Assembly (NCBI RefSeq): GCF_009856625.1
Contig: NZ_CP047241.1
Coordinates: forward strand, 3,906,001 to 3,970,000
Direction: 5' to 3'
From: Aquitalea denitrificans
Lineage (GTDB): Bacteria > Pseudomonadota > Gammaproteobacteria > Burkholderiales > Chromobacteriaceae
DNA length: 64,000 nt
A model generated the notes under the pieces. That model was not told where the DNA came from, made no database searches, and saw only the letters and a list, made by a program, of their open reading frames with translations. Both the position numbers and the translations under genes were made by a program. Within the stretch, counting starts at the first letter, position 1; every line of letters starts with the position of its first letter. Below, in pieces: positions 24,320 to 33,405 of this stretch.

Positions 24320-24990
24320 GCCAGATCGCTTCCCAGACCGGCCAGCAGCGCCTGCCGCACCGCTCCCAGCTCAGCCTCCAGCCTCAAACCATCCTGCCAG
24401 GGCTGGCGGCGATGTCCCACCTCATCATCCAGGCGGTAATCCACACCGCCAGCATCCATGCCCAGCAAGCAGACGCCATCCGGTACGTGTGCCTGAGCCA
24501 GCCAGTCGGCCTCCTGCTGCAGTGACAGGCAGACTCCTGCCAGCTCTGCCGCCTCCAGCCAGCCCATGCGCCCCACCCCACCGATATAGCGCAGGCGGAT
24601 GGGCTGCAGCCGGAAGAACATGAAATCCAGTTGCAGCAGTTGTTCAGCCGCTGGCTGATAGCGCAAAAACCGCTGGCGCAAGAGTGCATCCGGCTCAAAA
24701 CGCACAGCATCCGCCAGCAAGGTCAACCTTGCCGCAGCCTGCACGTCACTGGCACCGGCCTCCAGCACTGACAGGCTGCAACGCCCGTCAGCCAGCAGAT
24801 TGCGGGTGTGTTCGGCCAGGGCGCTGATCAGCAGCAGCGGACGCTGCTGTTCATCCAGCACATAGGGCAATACCGTGGCATAGGGGTAACCGGGCAACTG
24901 CTGCGAATGGGTGGCCAGCGTGGCGTGATGCTGGGCATGCAAGAGTTGCAGGGCGGCGGCAGGGGCGATTTTCACAGGCAAGACTCCCAT
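24316..24990 (-). CDS. HugZ-like FMN-binding split-barrel protein
   Basis: This 224 aa protein resembles the pyridoxamine-phosphate-oxidase-like heme utilisation family. It begins with a helix, then LLHAQHHATLATHSQQLPGY and TVLPYVLDEQQRPLLLISAL, the usual strands of the split barrel, followed by HTRNLLADGRCSLSVLE and LRYIGGVGRMGWL. The C-terminal part resembles the DUF2470-like domain of these proteins. Members bind heme or flavin, and some degrade heme for iron; no heme transport genes are nearby. It converges on the RluF-like gene with stop codons interlocked in one CTAG. Confidence 0.8.
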   Translation of the reverse strand: MGVLPVKIAPAAALQLLHAQHHATLATHSQQLPGYPYATVLPYVLDEQQRPLLLISALAEHTRNLLADGRCSLSVLEAGASDVQAAARLTLLADAVRFEPDALLRQRFLRYQPAAEQLLQLDFMFFRLQPIRLRYIGGVGRMGWLEAAELAGVCLSLQQEADWLAQAHVPDGVCLLGMDAGGVDYRLDDEVGHRRQPWQDGLRLEAELGAVRQALLAGLGSDLA

Positions 24991-25077
24991 CGGGGCGGAT
25001 CGATCCAGCCGCTGATTTTACCCCCGGCATCCGATGCGGGGCCAAGCACGGCAACCATGGTTTGCGCTGGCGCAAGC

Positions 25078-28020
25078 TCAGTCGGGACCGACCGGCTGAC
25101 GGACACCGCTGACAAAGGCGCGTAGCTGATCTGCCGGCATGGGCCGGGCAAACCAGTAGCCCTGCATGATGCGGCAGCCCATTTGCTGCAGACAATCACT
25201 CTGCGCCTGGGTTTCCACGCCTTCGGCCACGACGTCCATGCCCATGTCGCGCGCCATGGACAAGGTGGCGCGCACCACGGCTTCATCGTCGGTATTACCA
25301 GGCAGTGTGCGGACAAAGCCACGGTCTATCTTGAGGCGGCTGATCGGGAAACGCCGCAAGCGCGACAGGGATGAGTAACCGGTACCAAAATCATCCAGCG
25401 CAAAACGGCAGCCCAGTGCCACCAGCCCGTTGAAGGCCTGCAGGTGGTGATCGTCTTCCTTCATCAGCGCACCTTCGGTCAGCTCCAGTTCCAGCGCACC
25501 CTTCATCAGGCCATGGCGCTGCAGCAGCCCTTTCACGTAAGGCTGCAGATCACTACGCTCCAGCTGGATGGGCGACAGATTCACCGATACCGGCAGCTGC
25601 ATGCCAGCATCACTCCAGCGTGCCTGCTCGGCGCAGGCTTCAGCCAGCACCCAGCGCCCCAGCTCGACAATCAGTCCGCTGCGCTCGGCCAGCGGGATGA
25701 ACTCGCCCGGCAACATCAGGCCACGCTGCGGATGCTGCCAGCGCACCAGTGCCTCGCAGCCTACGCATGTGCCGCTGGCGGCATCAACCTGTGGCTGGTA
25801 GTGCAGCACCAGTTGAGCTGGATCGTCCTGCAAGGCGCGCCGCAGATCACGCTCCAGCGTCAGGCGCTCCATTGCCAGCACATTCATTTCCGGCGAGTAG
25901 TAGCGCAGGGTATCGCGCCCGGCCTCCTTGGCGGCATACATGGCCATGTCGGCATGGCGCAGCAAGGTGTCCGGGTCCTGTCCGTCCTGCGGGAACAGCG
26001 CCACCCCGATGCTGACGGTACAGCGTAGTTCATGCGCTTCCACCAGTACGCCCTGATCAAACAGGGCCTGCAATTGCTCGCCCAGACTATCTAGCTGGTG
26101 CTGCTGGGTATAGGGCAACAGAATCACGAATTCATCACCGCCCAGCCGTGCCAGGGTGGCATCCGGCGGCAGCGGTTGCTGCAAACGACGGGCAATGCTG
26201 ACCAGCAGCTGATCCCCCACCGGATGTCCCAGACTGTCATTGACGGTCTTGAATTCATCCATATCCAGAAACAGAACCGCCAGTTGCTGCTGTTGCCCGG
26301 TAGCACCAGCCATGGCATTACGCGCCATGTTCAGCCAGCAAGGCCGGTTGGGCAGGCCGGTTAAGCTGTCGTGCAAGGCCAGATAAGTCACATTGGCCTC
26401 GGCCTTGCGCGTTGCATCCAGCTGAGTTTGCAATTGCTGGTTGGCATCGGCCAGCTCGGCGGTGCGCTGTTGCACCTCGCCTTCCATACGCCGGGTATAG
26501 CCGGTGACAATCAAGAGGAAACCGCCAAACAAGCCGGTCAGGGCCAAGCCGATCACAAAGGCTACCCACTCCAGCCAGCTGCGCAGACCATCCAGATAGT
26601 CGTCACTGGCACGCAGGCGCAAGGCCCAGTTGCGTCCGGCAAAAGCAAACAGGCTTTCGATATGCGGGCGCTGGCCGAACCAGCCGCTCTTGCCGCAGTT
26701 TTGCGGGCCGGACAGCCGGTGGAAACCTGGCAGGCCATCACGGTCGATCAGGCAGACTTCGATATCGTGGCGCACACCGTGTTGCAAGGTGACATTGACG
26801 ATGTCATCCATGCGGAACAGGCTGGAAATCACTCCACGCAGCACTTGGTGCTGTTGCGTATCACTTGGCCCGTACACTGCCTGATAAAGGGCGATGGCCT
26901 TTTGCTGGCCAACTTCCTGTACCAGACGGATGGCCGGGCTGGCTTCGGATTGCCCGCTTTGCATGCTGCGGCGTATGGTGCCAGCCAGCACGGGGGAAGA
27001 CAGGATATCCAGCCCCAGCGCTCGCTGATTGGGCTGCACCGGCTCGTTGAAGCGAATGGGCAGATAGGACGGGTGTTGTGGCGATGGCTGCGTATGGCCG
27101 TCGCCATCGCGCGCCTTGACCGGGCTGCCACCCAGCACTTCGCGCTCGAAGCCGGCACGGTCTGCATCGCTGACCAGCGGACTCCAGCCCAGGCTTTGTG
27201 TTCCCGGCAGGCGGGCCAGCCAGGAGCCGGTCAGTTCGCGCCATTGATCTGCAGATGTCGCCGGGCTACGCGACTGCAACTGCTGCAGAGCCAGCATCAC
27301 ATCCAGCTGCATGTCCAGCCGCTTGCGCAGCGCCTGTTCGATCTGGTTGGCATCGCGATTGAACTGGCTCTGCACACGCAGGGCTTCCCAGTGGTGAATC
27401 AGTACGCTCAGGCTGCCCATGGTCAGCGCGGTCATCAGCATCGGCCACAGCAGCGCCCGGCTGCGCGCGCGCCACTCGCTGCGCGGACGGCCAAACCAGG
27501 CCAGCATCAACGGCAACATGATGAGGCAGCCAAAGGTATCGCCCAGCCACCAGTTCCATACATTGAACAGAGTGTCGCTCTGTGTCAGCACACCCAGGGC
27601 CACCAGCAGCGGTACGCTGAGACCGCTACTCACCAGGCAGGACAGCGGGATCAACAGCAGCATCAGCCGGATAACGCTGTATGGACTATCCAGCCGGTTG
27701 GGCCAGCCTATCCAGCGGGTAACCAGCCAGCGTCCGGTGAGGGCCTGCAAGGTAGCGGCGGAGGGAACCACCAGCAAGGCAAGAAAACCCGTGCCCTGCA
27801 CGCCGGATTGCCAGCTGGCTACCAGTTGCACCAGCAAGGATCCAAGCAGGACACCGGGCCATAGACGCCGGCCCCACAACAGCAAGGACATCAGGGCAAT
27901 ACCGGCTGCCGGAAACACCGGTGCGGTATAGCCAGGCGGAATGGCACTGTAGAGCGACGGAATGCCGATCAGGGCATACGCCACAGCCAGCCGCATGATG
28001 ACGGGAAGTCGAACGGACAC
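25078..28020 (-). CDS. MASE1-CHASE-GGDEF-EAL cyclic-di-GMP enzyme
   Basis: This is a 980 aa inner-membrane signalling protein. It has eight or so N-terminal helices of MASE1 type, a periplasmic CHASE-like domain (about 205-440), another helix near 490-515, a GGDEF domain with intact LGGDEF near 624-630, and an EAL domain with CEALVRW near 756. The EAL residues needed for phosphodiesterase activity appear present: VNLSP, ELTEGAL, LDDFGTGYSSLSRL, KIDRGF and EGVETQ. The GGDEF domain lacks the RxxD inhibitory site, reading LPPD. It could therefore make, break or sense cyclic-di-GMP. The GTG at 28020 has AAGGTG four bases upstream. The ATG at 27996 is an alternative; the outermost ATG at 28083 is unlikely. 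Confidence 0.92.
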   Translation of the reverse strand: MSVRLPVIMRLAVAYALIGIPSLYSAIPPGYTAPVFPAAGIALMSLLLWGRRLWPGVLLGSLLVQLVASWQSGVQGTGFLALLVVPSAATLQALTGRWLVTRWIGWPNRLDSPYSVIRLMLLLIPLSCLVSSGLSVPLLVALGVLTQSDTLFNVWNWWLGDTFGCLIMLPLMLAWFGRPRSEWRARSRALLWPMLMTALTMGSLSVLIHHWEALRVQSQFNRDANQIEQALRKRLDMQLDVMLALQQLQSRSPATSADQWRELTGSWLARLPGTQSLGWSPLVSDADRAGFEREVLGGSPVKARDGDGHTQPSPQHPSYLPIRFNEPVQPNQRALGLDILSSPVLAGTIRRSMQSGQSEASPAIRLVQEVGQQKAIALYQAVYGPSDTQQHQVLRGVISSLFRMDDIVNVTLQHGVRHDIEVCLIDRDGLPGFHRLSGPQNCGKSGWFGQRPHIESLFAFAGRNWALRLRASDDYLDGLRSWLEWVAFVIGLALTGLFGGFLLIVTGYTRRMEGEVQQRTAELADANQQLQTQLDATRKAEANVTYLALHDSLTGLPNRPCWLNMARNAMAGATGQQQQLAVLFLDMDEFKTVNDSLGHPVGDQLLVSIARRLQQPLPPDATLARLGGDEFVILLPYTQQHQLDSLGEQLQALFDQGVLVEAHELRCTVSIGVALFPQDGQDPDTLLRHADMAMYAAKEAGRDTLRYYSPEMNVLAMERLTLERDLRRALQDDPAQLVLHYQPQVDAASGTCVGCEALVRWQHPQRGLMLPGEFIPLAERSGLIVELGRWVLAEACAEQARWSDAGMQLPVSVNLSPIQLERSDLQPYVKGLLQRHGLMKGALELELTEGALMKEDDHHLQAFNGLVALGCRFALDDFGTGYSSLSRLRRFPISRLKIDRGFVRTLPGNTDDEAVVRATLSMARDMGMDVVAEGVETQAQSDCLQQMGCRIMQGYWFARPMPADQLRAFVSGVRQPVGPD

Positions 28021-28206
28021 TAGACACCTTGCAGTAATAAATGACAGCTTGCTGACATTATCATGATGTACCGGGAGCGTCACTCACCATGCTCAACATC
28101 TTGATGCAGCGTATGACAATTGGGAAACAGGCGAGGTAAGGAACGGTAAAATCCTGCTACTCCGCCAGCCGGTAGCCGTGCATCCTGGCCGGCAGAAGGC
28201 GACATG

Positions 28207-29211
28207 CTAACGACGGGTAATGCCTGCTGGAATGGCCAGATCAGCCGGGCTTGGCTGCGGACTGTGCAGCAAGGAAAAAATCTGCTGCAGGCACTGCTCC
28301 GCCATGCGCTGGCCATCCTGCACAATGGCGTCGATCGGGATGGGCAGACAGTCGAGCAAAGGGTGATCGTCAAAGGTCATCAGACAGGATGGTGCCTCGC
28401 GCAGGTGGTGAGTCTGGCTCATGAAAGACAGCACCCCCTCCAGCAGGGTAATCGAAGCGGTAAACAACGCCTGCGGATAACGCCCTTCGCGCGCATGCCA
28501 CTGCTGCATCATGGCAAAGCCGGAGGCTCGCTGGAAATCACGTTCAGCTATCCACTCCTTGCGCGGCGTGATGCCGTACTGCAGCAGGGCCTGCCGATAG
28601 CCCGCCAGCCGGTCGCGACTGGGCGACAGCGTGGGCTGGCCGCCAAAGTACACCACTTCGCGCACGCCCTGCGTGAGCTTGCTGCCGATCAGCCTGGCCA
28701 CGGTGTCGGTGGCATCGGTCACCACCGAAGGAATGCCACTGCCATCAATGCGGCGATCGACAAACACCAGCGGCAGACGGCTGGTCCACTGCTGGTACAG
28801 TGTGGCATCACTGCTGCATGGCACCACGGCCATGCCATCCACCTGCCGCGCCACCAGATGCGCCATGCCTTCGGCCTCGCGCTGCGGGTCTTCATCGCTG
28901 GTTACCAGCACCAGCTGGTAATCCCGCTCGCGGCACAGGTTTTCCATGGCCTGCGCCAGCGCGGCATGGGCGGAGTTGGTCAGGTCGGGAATCACCAGCC
29001 CTATGCTGTTGCTGCGTTTGCTGCGCAGCGAACGTGCCGACTGGGAAGGATTGAAATGATGCTCGCGCGCCACCTTTTCCACCCGTTCCACCGTGGCTGG
29101 CGAAATGCGATAACGCTCGGCATGGCCATTGAGCACCATGCTGGCCGTGGTACGGGATACGCCGGCCAGGCTGGCAATGTCATCGATGGTGAGGCGCTTG
29201 TAGGCAGTCAC
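28207..29211 (-). CDS. LacI-family regulator, Cra/FruR-like, probably controlling rbs
   Basis: This is a 334 aa LacI-family repressor. The helix-turn-helix TIDDIASLAGVSRTTASMVL (9-28), followed by NGHAERYRISPATVERV, closely resembles Cra/FruR. The sugar-binding core has SIGLVIPDLTNSAHAALAQA and PQALFTASITLLEGVLSF. The GTG start at 29211 (MTAYKRLTIDDI) gives the usual length; the frame upstream to 29373 is open but not family-like. It lies after rbsB, separated by 317 bases, and is the last gene in the direction of rbs transcription. Position suggests a ribose-operon repressor (RbsR role); sequence style suggests Cra. Both names remain open. Confidence 0.88.
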   Translation of the reverse strand: MTAYKRLTIDDIASLAGVSRTTASMVLNGHAERYRISPATVERVEKVAREHHFNPSQSARSLRSKRSNSIGLVIPDLTNSAHAALAQAMENLCRERDYQLVLVTSDEDPQREAEGMAHLVARQVDGMAVVPCSSDATLYQQWTSRLPLVFVDRRIDGSGIPSVVTDATDTVARLIGSKLTQGVREVVYFGGQPTLSPSRDRLAGYRQALLQYGITPRKEWIAERDFQRASGFAMMQQWHAREGRYPQALFTASITLLEGVLSFMSQTHHLREAPSCLMTFDDHPLLDCLPIPIDAIVQDGQRMAEQCLQQIFSLLHSPQPSPADLAIPAGITRR

Positions 29212-29528
29212 GCAAGACTTTCTGTAAGGGATTAACACAGACAGCAACAACCCCCGGGGCCTTGTCAGCAGCGGGGGTTGGCTGGCTTGTAGCGATTGTA
29301 TTACAAGCCGGCGGCTAGCAATAACATTGGTGCGATTGCACAGGACCCGGCAAAGCCGGGCCTCTCCATTCACAGATTGATTCCGCAGCCTTCCTGTCTA
29401 TTCCCAATCCCCCCGCCCTTGCCTTGCTGATTTAAGAAGGGAGCCTCGCTTTCCCGAAGGAAAGCGAGATGGGTTTTCAACAATCCGTGGTCAGAGGAAA
29501 AAAACCTGTGCCAGGCATGGCTTCCCGC
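29212..29528. other. Intergenic region between rbsB and the LacI-family gene
   Basis: There is no gene in these 317 bases, but several inverted repeats. They are a 10-bp hairpin at 29445-29468, a 6-bp one at 29346-29360 (cccggc/gccggg), an 8-bp arm pair ggcttgta (29284-29291) and tacaagcc (29302-29309) with 10 bases between, and caaccccc/gggggttg around 29250-29281. The ggcttgta repeat overlaps a possible -10 TACAAT (minus strand, 29300-29295) for the regulator gene and is a candidate autoregulatory operator. Confidence 0.5.
29445..29468 (-). terminator. Stable UUCG hairpin after rbsB
   Basis: On the minus strand a perfect 10-bp stem (ctcgctttcc/ggaaagcgag) is closed by a TTCG tetraloop, 60 bases after the rbsB stop. 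It lacks a U-tract. It is more likely a 3' end stabiliser or a Rho-dependent/processing boundary than a classic intrinsic terminator. Confidence 0.55.
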
Positions 29529-30470
29529 TTATTGCTTGATCAGGTTCAGCGGTACCGGAATGAACTTGTCCACGCTCTGGCCCGCTGCCAGTTTCTTGGC
29601 GGTCTGGATGCCGTACTGGCCGATCAGCTCAGGCTGTTGCTGCACGGTGGCGGCCAGGGTACCGGCCTTCACCGCGGCAACCGCGTCGGCGGTGGCATCA
29701 AAGCCCACTACCACCACGTTTTTCAGGCCGGCAGCCTGAATGGCCTTGAGCGCGCCCAGCGCCATTTCGTCGTTGTGGGCAAACACGCCCTGGATGTCCT
29801 TGTTGCCCTGGATGATGTTTTCCATCACCGACAGGCCCTTGGCGCGGTCAAAATCAGCCGGTTGCTTGGCCAGTAGTTTCACTTCGGCCTTGCCATCCAC
29901 CACCTTGTGAAAGCCTTCGCCACGCTCACGCGCAGCAGAAGAACCGGCAATGCCTTCCAGCTCGACCACGCGGCCCTTGCCACCCAGCTTTTCCAACAGG
30001 AACTCACCGGCCATCTTGCCGCCCGCCACGTTGTCCGAGGCAATGTGGGCGCTAACTTCGGCACCGTTCACGCTACGATCCAGCGACACCACCTTGATGC
30101 CCTTGCCGGTAGCTTCCTTCACCACATTGGCCACGGCAGAGGAGTCGGTCGGGTTGATCAGGATAACGCTGACCTTCTTCTGGATCAGGTCTTCCACACT
30201 GGCCTGCTGCTTGGCCGGGTCGTCCTGGGCATCCACGGTAATCAGCGTGACGCCGTCTTTCTTGGCTTCGTCTTCTGCGCCCTTGCGCAGCGACACGAAG
30301 AAGGGGTTGTTCAGGGTGGATACCGCCAGACCGACGGTCAGCTTGCCATCGGCGGCAGCGGCAGGCGCACTGGCAGCTGCCGGCGCGGCGCTGTCCGGAC
30401 CTTGCTTGGAGCAGGCGGCAATGCCGAACACCAACATGCTGGCCAGCAGCGGATGAAGAATGCGATTCAT
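29529..30470 (-). CDS. rbsB: Ribose ABC transporter substrate-binding protein RbsB (lipoprotein form)
   Basis: This is a 313 aa periplasmic-binding protein of the type I sugar family. TVGLAVSTLNNPFFVSLRKG and VILINPTDSSAVANVVKEA are typical of RbsB, as is VFAHNDEMALGALKAIQAAG. The signal sequence ends in FGIAAC, a lipobox with the lipidated Cys at residue 20, and an Ala/Pro-rich linker follows. So it is predicted to be a lipoprotein anchored in a membrane, unlike the soluble E. coli protein. It is the fifth gene of the operon and lies 75 bases after rbsC. Confidence 0.93.
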   Translation of the reverse strand: MNRILHPLLASMLVFGIAACSKQGPDSAAPAAASAPAAAADGKLTVGLAVSTLNNPFFVSLRKGAEDEAKKDGVTLITVDAQDDPAKQQASVEDLIQKKVSVILINPTDSSAVANVVKEATGKGIKVVSLDRSVNGAEVSAHIASDNVAGGKMAGEFLLEKLGGKGRVVELEGIAGSSAARERGEGFHKVVDGKAEVKLLAKQPADFDRAKGLSVMENIIQGNKDIQGVFAHNDEMALGALKAIQAAGLKNVVVVGFDATADAVAAVKAGTLAATVQQQPELIGQYGIQTAKKLAAGQSVDKFIPVPLNLIKQ

Positions 30471-30545
30471 GGTGAGTCTCCCTGATATTGACTACGTTGC
30501 GTTAAACAGCCCTGGACAGGACTTTTGTTGATTGAAAACCCGGGT

Positions 30546-31484
30546 TTACTTTTTGCCGCTGCGGTCGATCAGCACCGCCAGCAAGATGACCACACCCTTG
30601 ATCACCTGCTGGTAGAAGGACGATACGCCCAACAGGTTAAGGCCATTGTTCAGCACGCCAATCAGCAGCGCGCCCATCAGCGTGCCGAAAATCCAGCCAC
30701 GGCCACCGGTCAGGCTGGTACCACCCAGCACCACGGCGGCGATGGCATCCAGCTCGTAGCCGCTGCCAGCGGTAGGCTGAGCCGAGTTCAGCCGCGAGGT
30801 GAGCACCACCCCGGCCATGGCCGACATGGCACCGGAAACGGTATAGACCCACAGCTTGATCTGATCCACCTTCACGCCGGACAGACGGGCGGCTTCCTCA
30901 TTGCCACCGGTGGCGTACACATGGCGGCCGAACACGGTTTTCTTCAGCAGGAAGGCAAACAGGCCGAACATGATCAGCATCCACACCACCGGAATCGGCA
31001 CCAGCCCGGCCACATAACCGCCGCCCAGCATGGAGAACAGGTCGCTGTTGAAACCGGTGATCGGGCTGCCGCCGGACACCACCAGTGCGAGGCCACGCAG
31101 AATGGTCATCGAGGCCAGGGTGGCGATGAACGGTGCCACCTTGCCCTTGCTCACCACCAGGCCATTGAACAAACCCATCAGCCCGCCGCCGATCACCCCC
31201 AGCAGGGTGGCCAGCAAGGGCGACACCCCAGCCTGGATCAGCGTGGCAATGCCTACCGAGGACAGCGCCAGGATGGAACCCACCGACAGGTCGATGCCGC
31301 CCAGCAGGATCACCAGCGTCATGCCAAAGGCAATCAGCGCATTGATGGACACCTGCCGCATCACGTTCAGCAGGTTGGCCACGGTCAGAAAGTCCGGGCT
31401 GAGTACGGCCAGCCCCACCGACACCAGCACCAGGGCGATGAAGGGTCCCAGCTTCTGCAGGGTGGCTTTTTGTTTTGGAGTCAT
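30546..31484 (-). CDS. rbsC: Ribose ABC transporter permease RbsC
   Basis: This is a 312 aa permease of the BPD_transp_2 type with eight to ten helices. MTLVILLGGIDLSVGSILAL and ATGGNEEAARLSGVKVDQIK, the cytoplasmic loop that meets the ATPase, are characteristic, as is IAAVVLGGTSLTGGRGWIFG. It forms the membrane channel of the ribose importer with RbsA and RbsB. It lies 21 bases after rbsA. Confidence 0.96.
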   Translation of the reverse strand: MTPKQKATLQKLGPFIALVLVSVGLAVLSPDFLTVANLLNVMRQVSINALIAFGMTLVILLGGIDLSVGSILALSSVGIATLIQAGVSPLLATLLGVIGGGLMGLFNGLVVSKGKVAPFIATLASMTILRGLALVVSGGSPITGFNSDLFSMLGGGYVAGLVPIPVVWMLIMFGLFAFLLKKTVFGRHVYATGGNEEAARLSGVKVDQIKLWVYTVSGAMSAMAGVVLTSRLNSAQPTAGSGYELDAIAAVVLGGTSLTGGRGWIFGTLMGALLIGVLNNGLNLLGVSSFYQQVIKGVVILLAVLIDRSGKK

Positions 31485-31505
31485 TATTTGTTCCCTTGCT
31501 CTTGT

Positions 31506-32996
31506 TCAGGCGGCATGCGCCGTACCGGTGGCCGCAGCCATGATGCTTTCCTGGGTGGCCTCGGCGGCCTCGAACAGGCCGGTCTGGCGGCCCTCGTGTA
31601 TCACCAGGATGCGGTTGCTCATGGCCATGACTTCCGGCAATTCCGACGACACCATCACGATGGCCACACCCGCGGCAGCCAGTTGGTTGATGATGTGATA
31701 AATCTCGGCCTTGCCACCCACGTCCACCCCACGGGTAGGTTCGTCCAGCAGCAATACCTTGGGCGGCTGGGCCAGCCATTTGGCAAACACCACTTTTTGC
31801 TGATTGCCGCCAGACAGCGATTTCACTTCCAGCTCGGCGTCGCGGGTACGAATGCGCAATTGCTCGATCAAGCCGGCCACCGCCTGTTGCTCGGCCGCAT
31901 CCGACACCACGCCCAGCCGGGCGTACTGCGGCAGATGCACCAGGGTGGCGTTTTCCCGCAACGACATGCCCAGCACCAGGCCCTGGCTCTTGCGGTCTTC
32001 CGTCACAAAGGCGAGGCCAGCGGCAATGGCCGCGCCCGGGCTGTGCAGGCTGACCGCTTCACCATCCAGCAATACCGACCCAGCGGTACGGCGGTTCAGG
32101 CCAAACAGGGTCTTGAGGATTTCACTGCGCCCCGCGCCCATCAGCCCGGCCACGCCCAGCACTTCACCAGCCCGTACAGCAAAGCTGATGTCGCGTACAT
32201 GATGCTCGTCAGCCAGTCCGTCCACCTGCAGGCGTACAGCCCCCGGCTGCACCGTGCGCTTGGGGAAGCGGTCGCCGATTTCGCGGCCCACCATCATGTG
32301 CACCACTTCATCGAAATCAGTGCTGGCAATCACCCGCTCACCGACAAAGCGGCCATCGCGCAGCACGCTGATCTTGTCGCAGATGCGGAAGATTTCTTCC
32401 ATGCGGTGCGAGACATAAACGATGGCGACGCCACGCGCTTTCAGCGCCTGCATCAGGCCGAACAGGGTGTCGATCTCGCGTTCGGTCAATGCGGCGGTGG
32501 GTTCGTCCATGATCAGCAGGCGCGCATCCATGGCCAGTGCCTTGGCAATTTCCACCATCTGCTGCTGACCGATGGACAGGCTGCCGGCTTCGGCTTCCGG
32601 GTCTATGCCACTGGCGCCCAGCGCCGCCAGCTGGGCCTTGGCCTCGCGCCGCATGCGGGCGCTGTCGATCACGCCGAAGCGCGACGGCTCGCGGCCAAGA
32701 AACAGGTTTTCCATCACCGACAGTTGCGGAATCAGGTTCAGCTCCTGATGGATGATGGCAATGCCACAGGCTTCGGCCTGACGGGTGGAGCGGATGTCCA
32801 CCGCCTTGCCGTCTATCACGATGCTGCCGGCATCGCTGCGATATACCCCGCTGAGAATCTTCATCAGCGTGGACTTGCCGGCGCCGTTCTCTCCCATCAG
32901 CGCATGGATTTCGCCACCGGCAATGGCAAAGTCGACTTCTTCCAGCACCCGCACCGGGCCGAATGCCTTGCTGATGCCCTGCATGACAACATTCAT
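31506..32996 (-). CDS. rbsA: Ribose ABC transporter ATP-binding protein RbsA
   Basis: This is a 496 aa protein with two ABC domains. The first has Walker A GENGAGKSTLMKIL, signature LSIGQQQMVEIAKAL and Walker B LLIMDEPTAAL. The second has the usual degenerate Walker A GLMGAGRSEILKTLFG, signature LSGGNQQKVVFAKWL and LLLDEPTRGVDVG. It powers ribose import at the inner membrane. It lies 10 bases after rbsD. Confidence 0.97.
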   Translation of the reverse strand: MNVVMQGISKAFGPVRVLEEVDFAIAGGEIHALMGENGAGKSTLMKILSGVYRSDAGSIVIDGKAVDIRSTRQAEACGIAIIHQELNLIPQLSVMENLFLGREPSRFGVIDSARMRREAKAQLAALGASGIDPEAEAGSLSIGQQQMVEIAKALAMDARLLIMDEPTAALTEREIDTLFGLMQALKARGVAIVYVSHRMEEIFRICDKISVLRDGRFVGERVIASTDFDEVVHMMVGREIGDRFPKRTVQPGAVRLQVDGLADEHHVRDISFAVRAGEVLGVAGLMGAGRSEILKTLFGLNRRTAGSVLLDGEAVSLHSPGAAIAAGLAFVTEDRKSQGLVLGMSLRENATLVHLPQYARLGVVSDAAEQQAVAGLIEQLRIRTRDAELEVKSLSGGNQQKVVFAKWLAQPPKVLLLDEPTRGVDVGGKAEIYHIINQLAAAGVAIVMVSSELPEVMAMSNRILVIHEGRQTGLFEAAEATQESIMAAATGTAHAA

Positions 32997-33006
32997 GGTC
33001 AGGTCC

Positions 33007-33405
33007 TCAGAAAATCACGCCGGAGTGCAGGATCACATTGGCGTACGGCGTACATTCACCGGTACGGATGATCGCCCTTGCCTGCTGGCAGCGCTGCTTG
33101 AATTGTTCATGGCTGACAAAATCCAGCGCCACGCCTTGCTGTGCCAACCCTGCCGCCAGTTCAACCACGGCTGGATTATGACTGCGACACTCATCGGCAA
33201 ATACCGCGCGCTCACATTGGAAATCAGCCAGCACGGTTTCCAGCACGCGGGCAAAGCCGGGTTCGCCCAGCGCCAGCGCCAGGTCGATGCACTCCACACC
33301 AGGCGGAATCGGCAGGCCGCAATCCGCAATCACCAGACTGTCGGTATGACCCATGCCGGCCAGCACGCGGGCGATGTCGCGGTTCAGATGTCCCAGCTTT
33401 TTCAT
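33007..33405 (-). CDS. rbsD: D-ribose pyranase RbsD
   Basis: This is a 132 aa mutarotase-like enzyme that interconverts beta-pyranose and furanose forms of ribose for the kinase. It shows LNRDIARVLAGMGHTDSLVI, ADCGLPIPPG and RTGECTPYANVILHSGV, all family landmarks including the conserved His of GH and Asp of AD. Its start overlaps the rbsK stop by four bases (ATGA). Confidence 0.95.
   Translation of the reverse strand: MKKLGHLNRDIARVLAGMGHTDSLVIADCGLPIPPGVECIDLALALGEPGFARVLETVLADFQCERAVFADECRSHNPAVVELAAGLAQQGVALDFVSHEQFKQRCQQARAIIRTGECTPYANVILHSGVIF

Noticed and set aside
30525..33071. An 848-codon plus-strand frame across the rbs genes
   Set aside because: His/Gln-rich shadow of rbsC, rbsA and rbsD, which are certain by motif.
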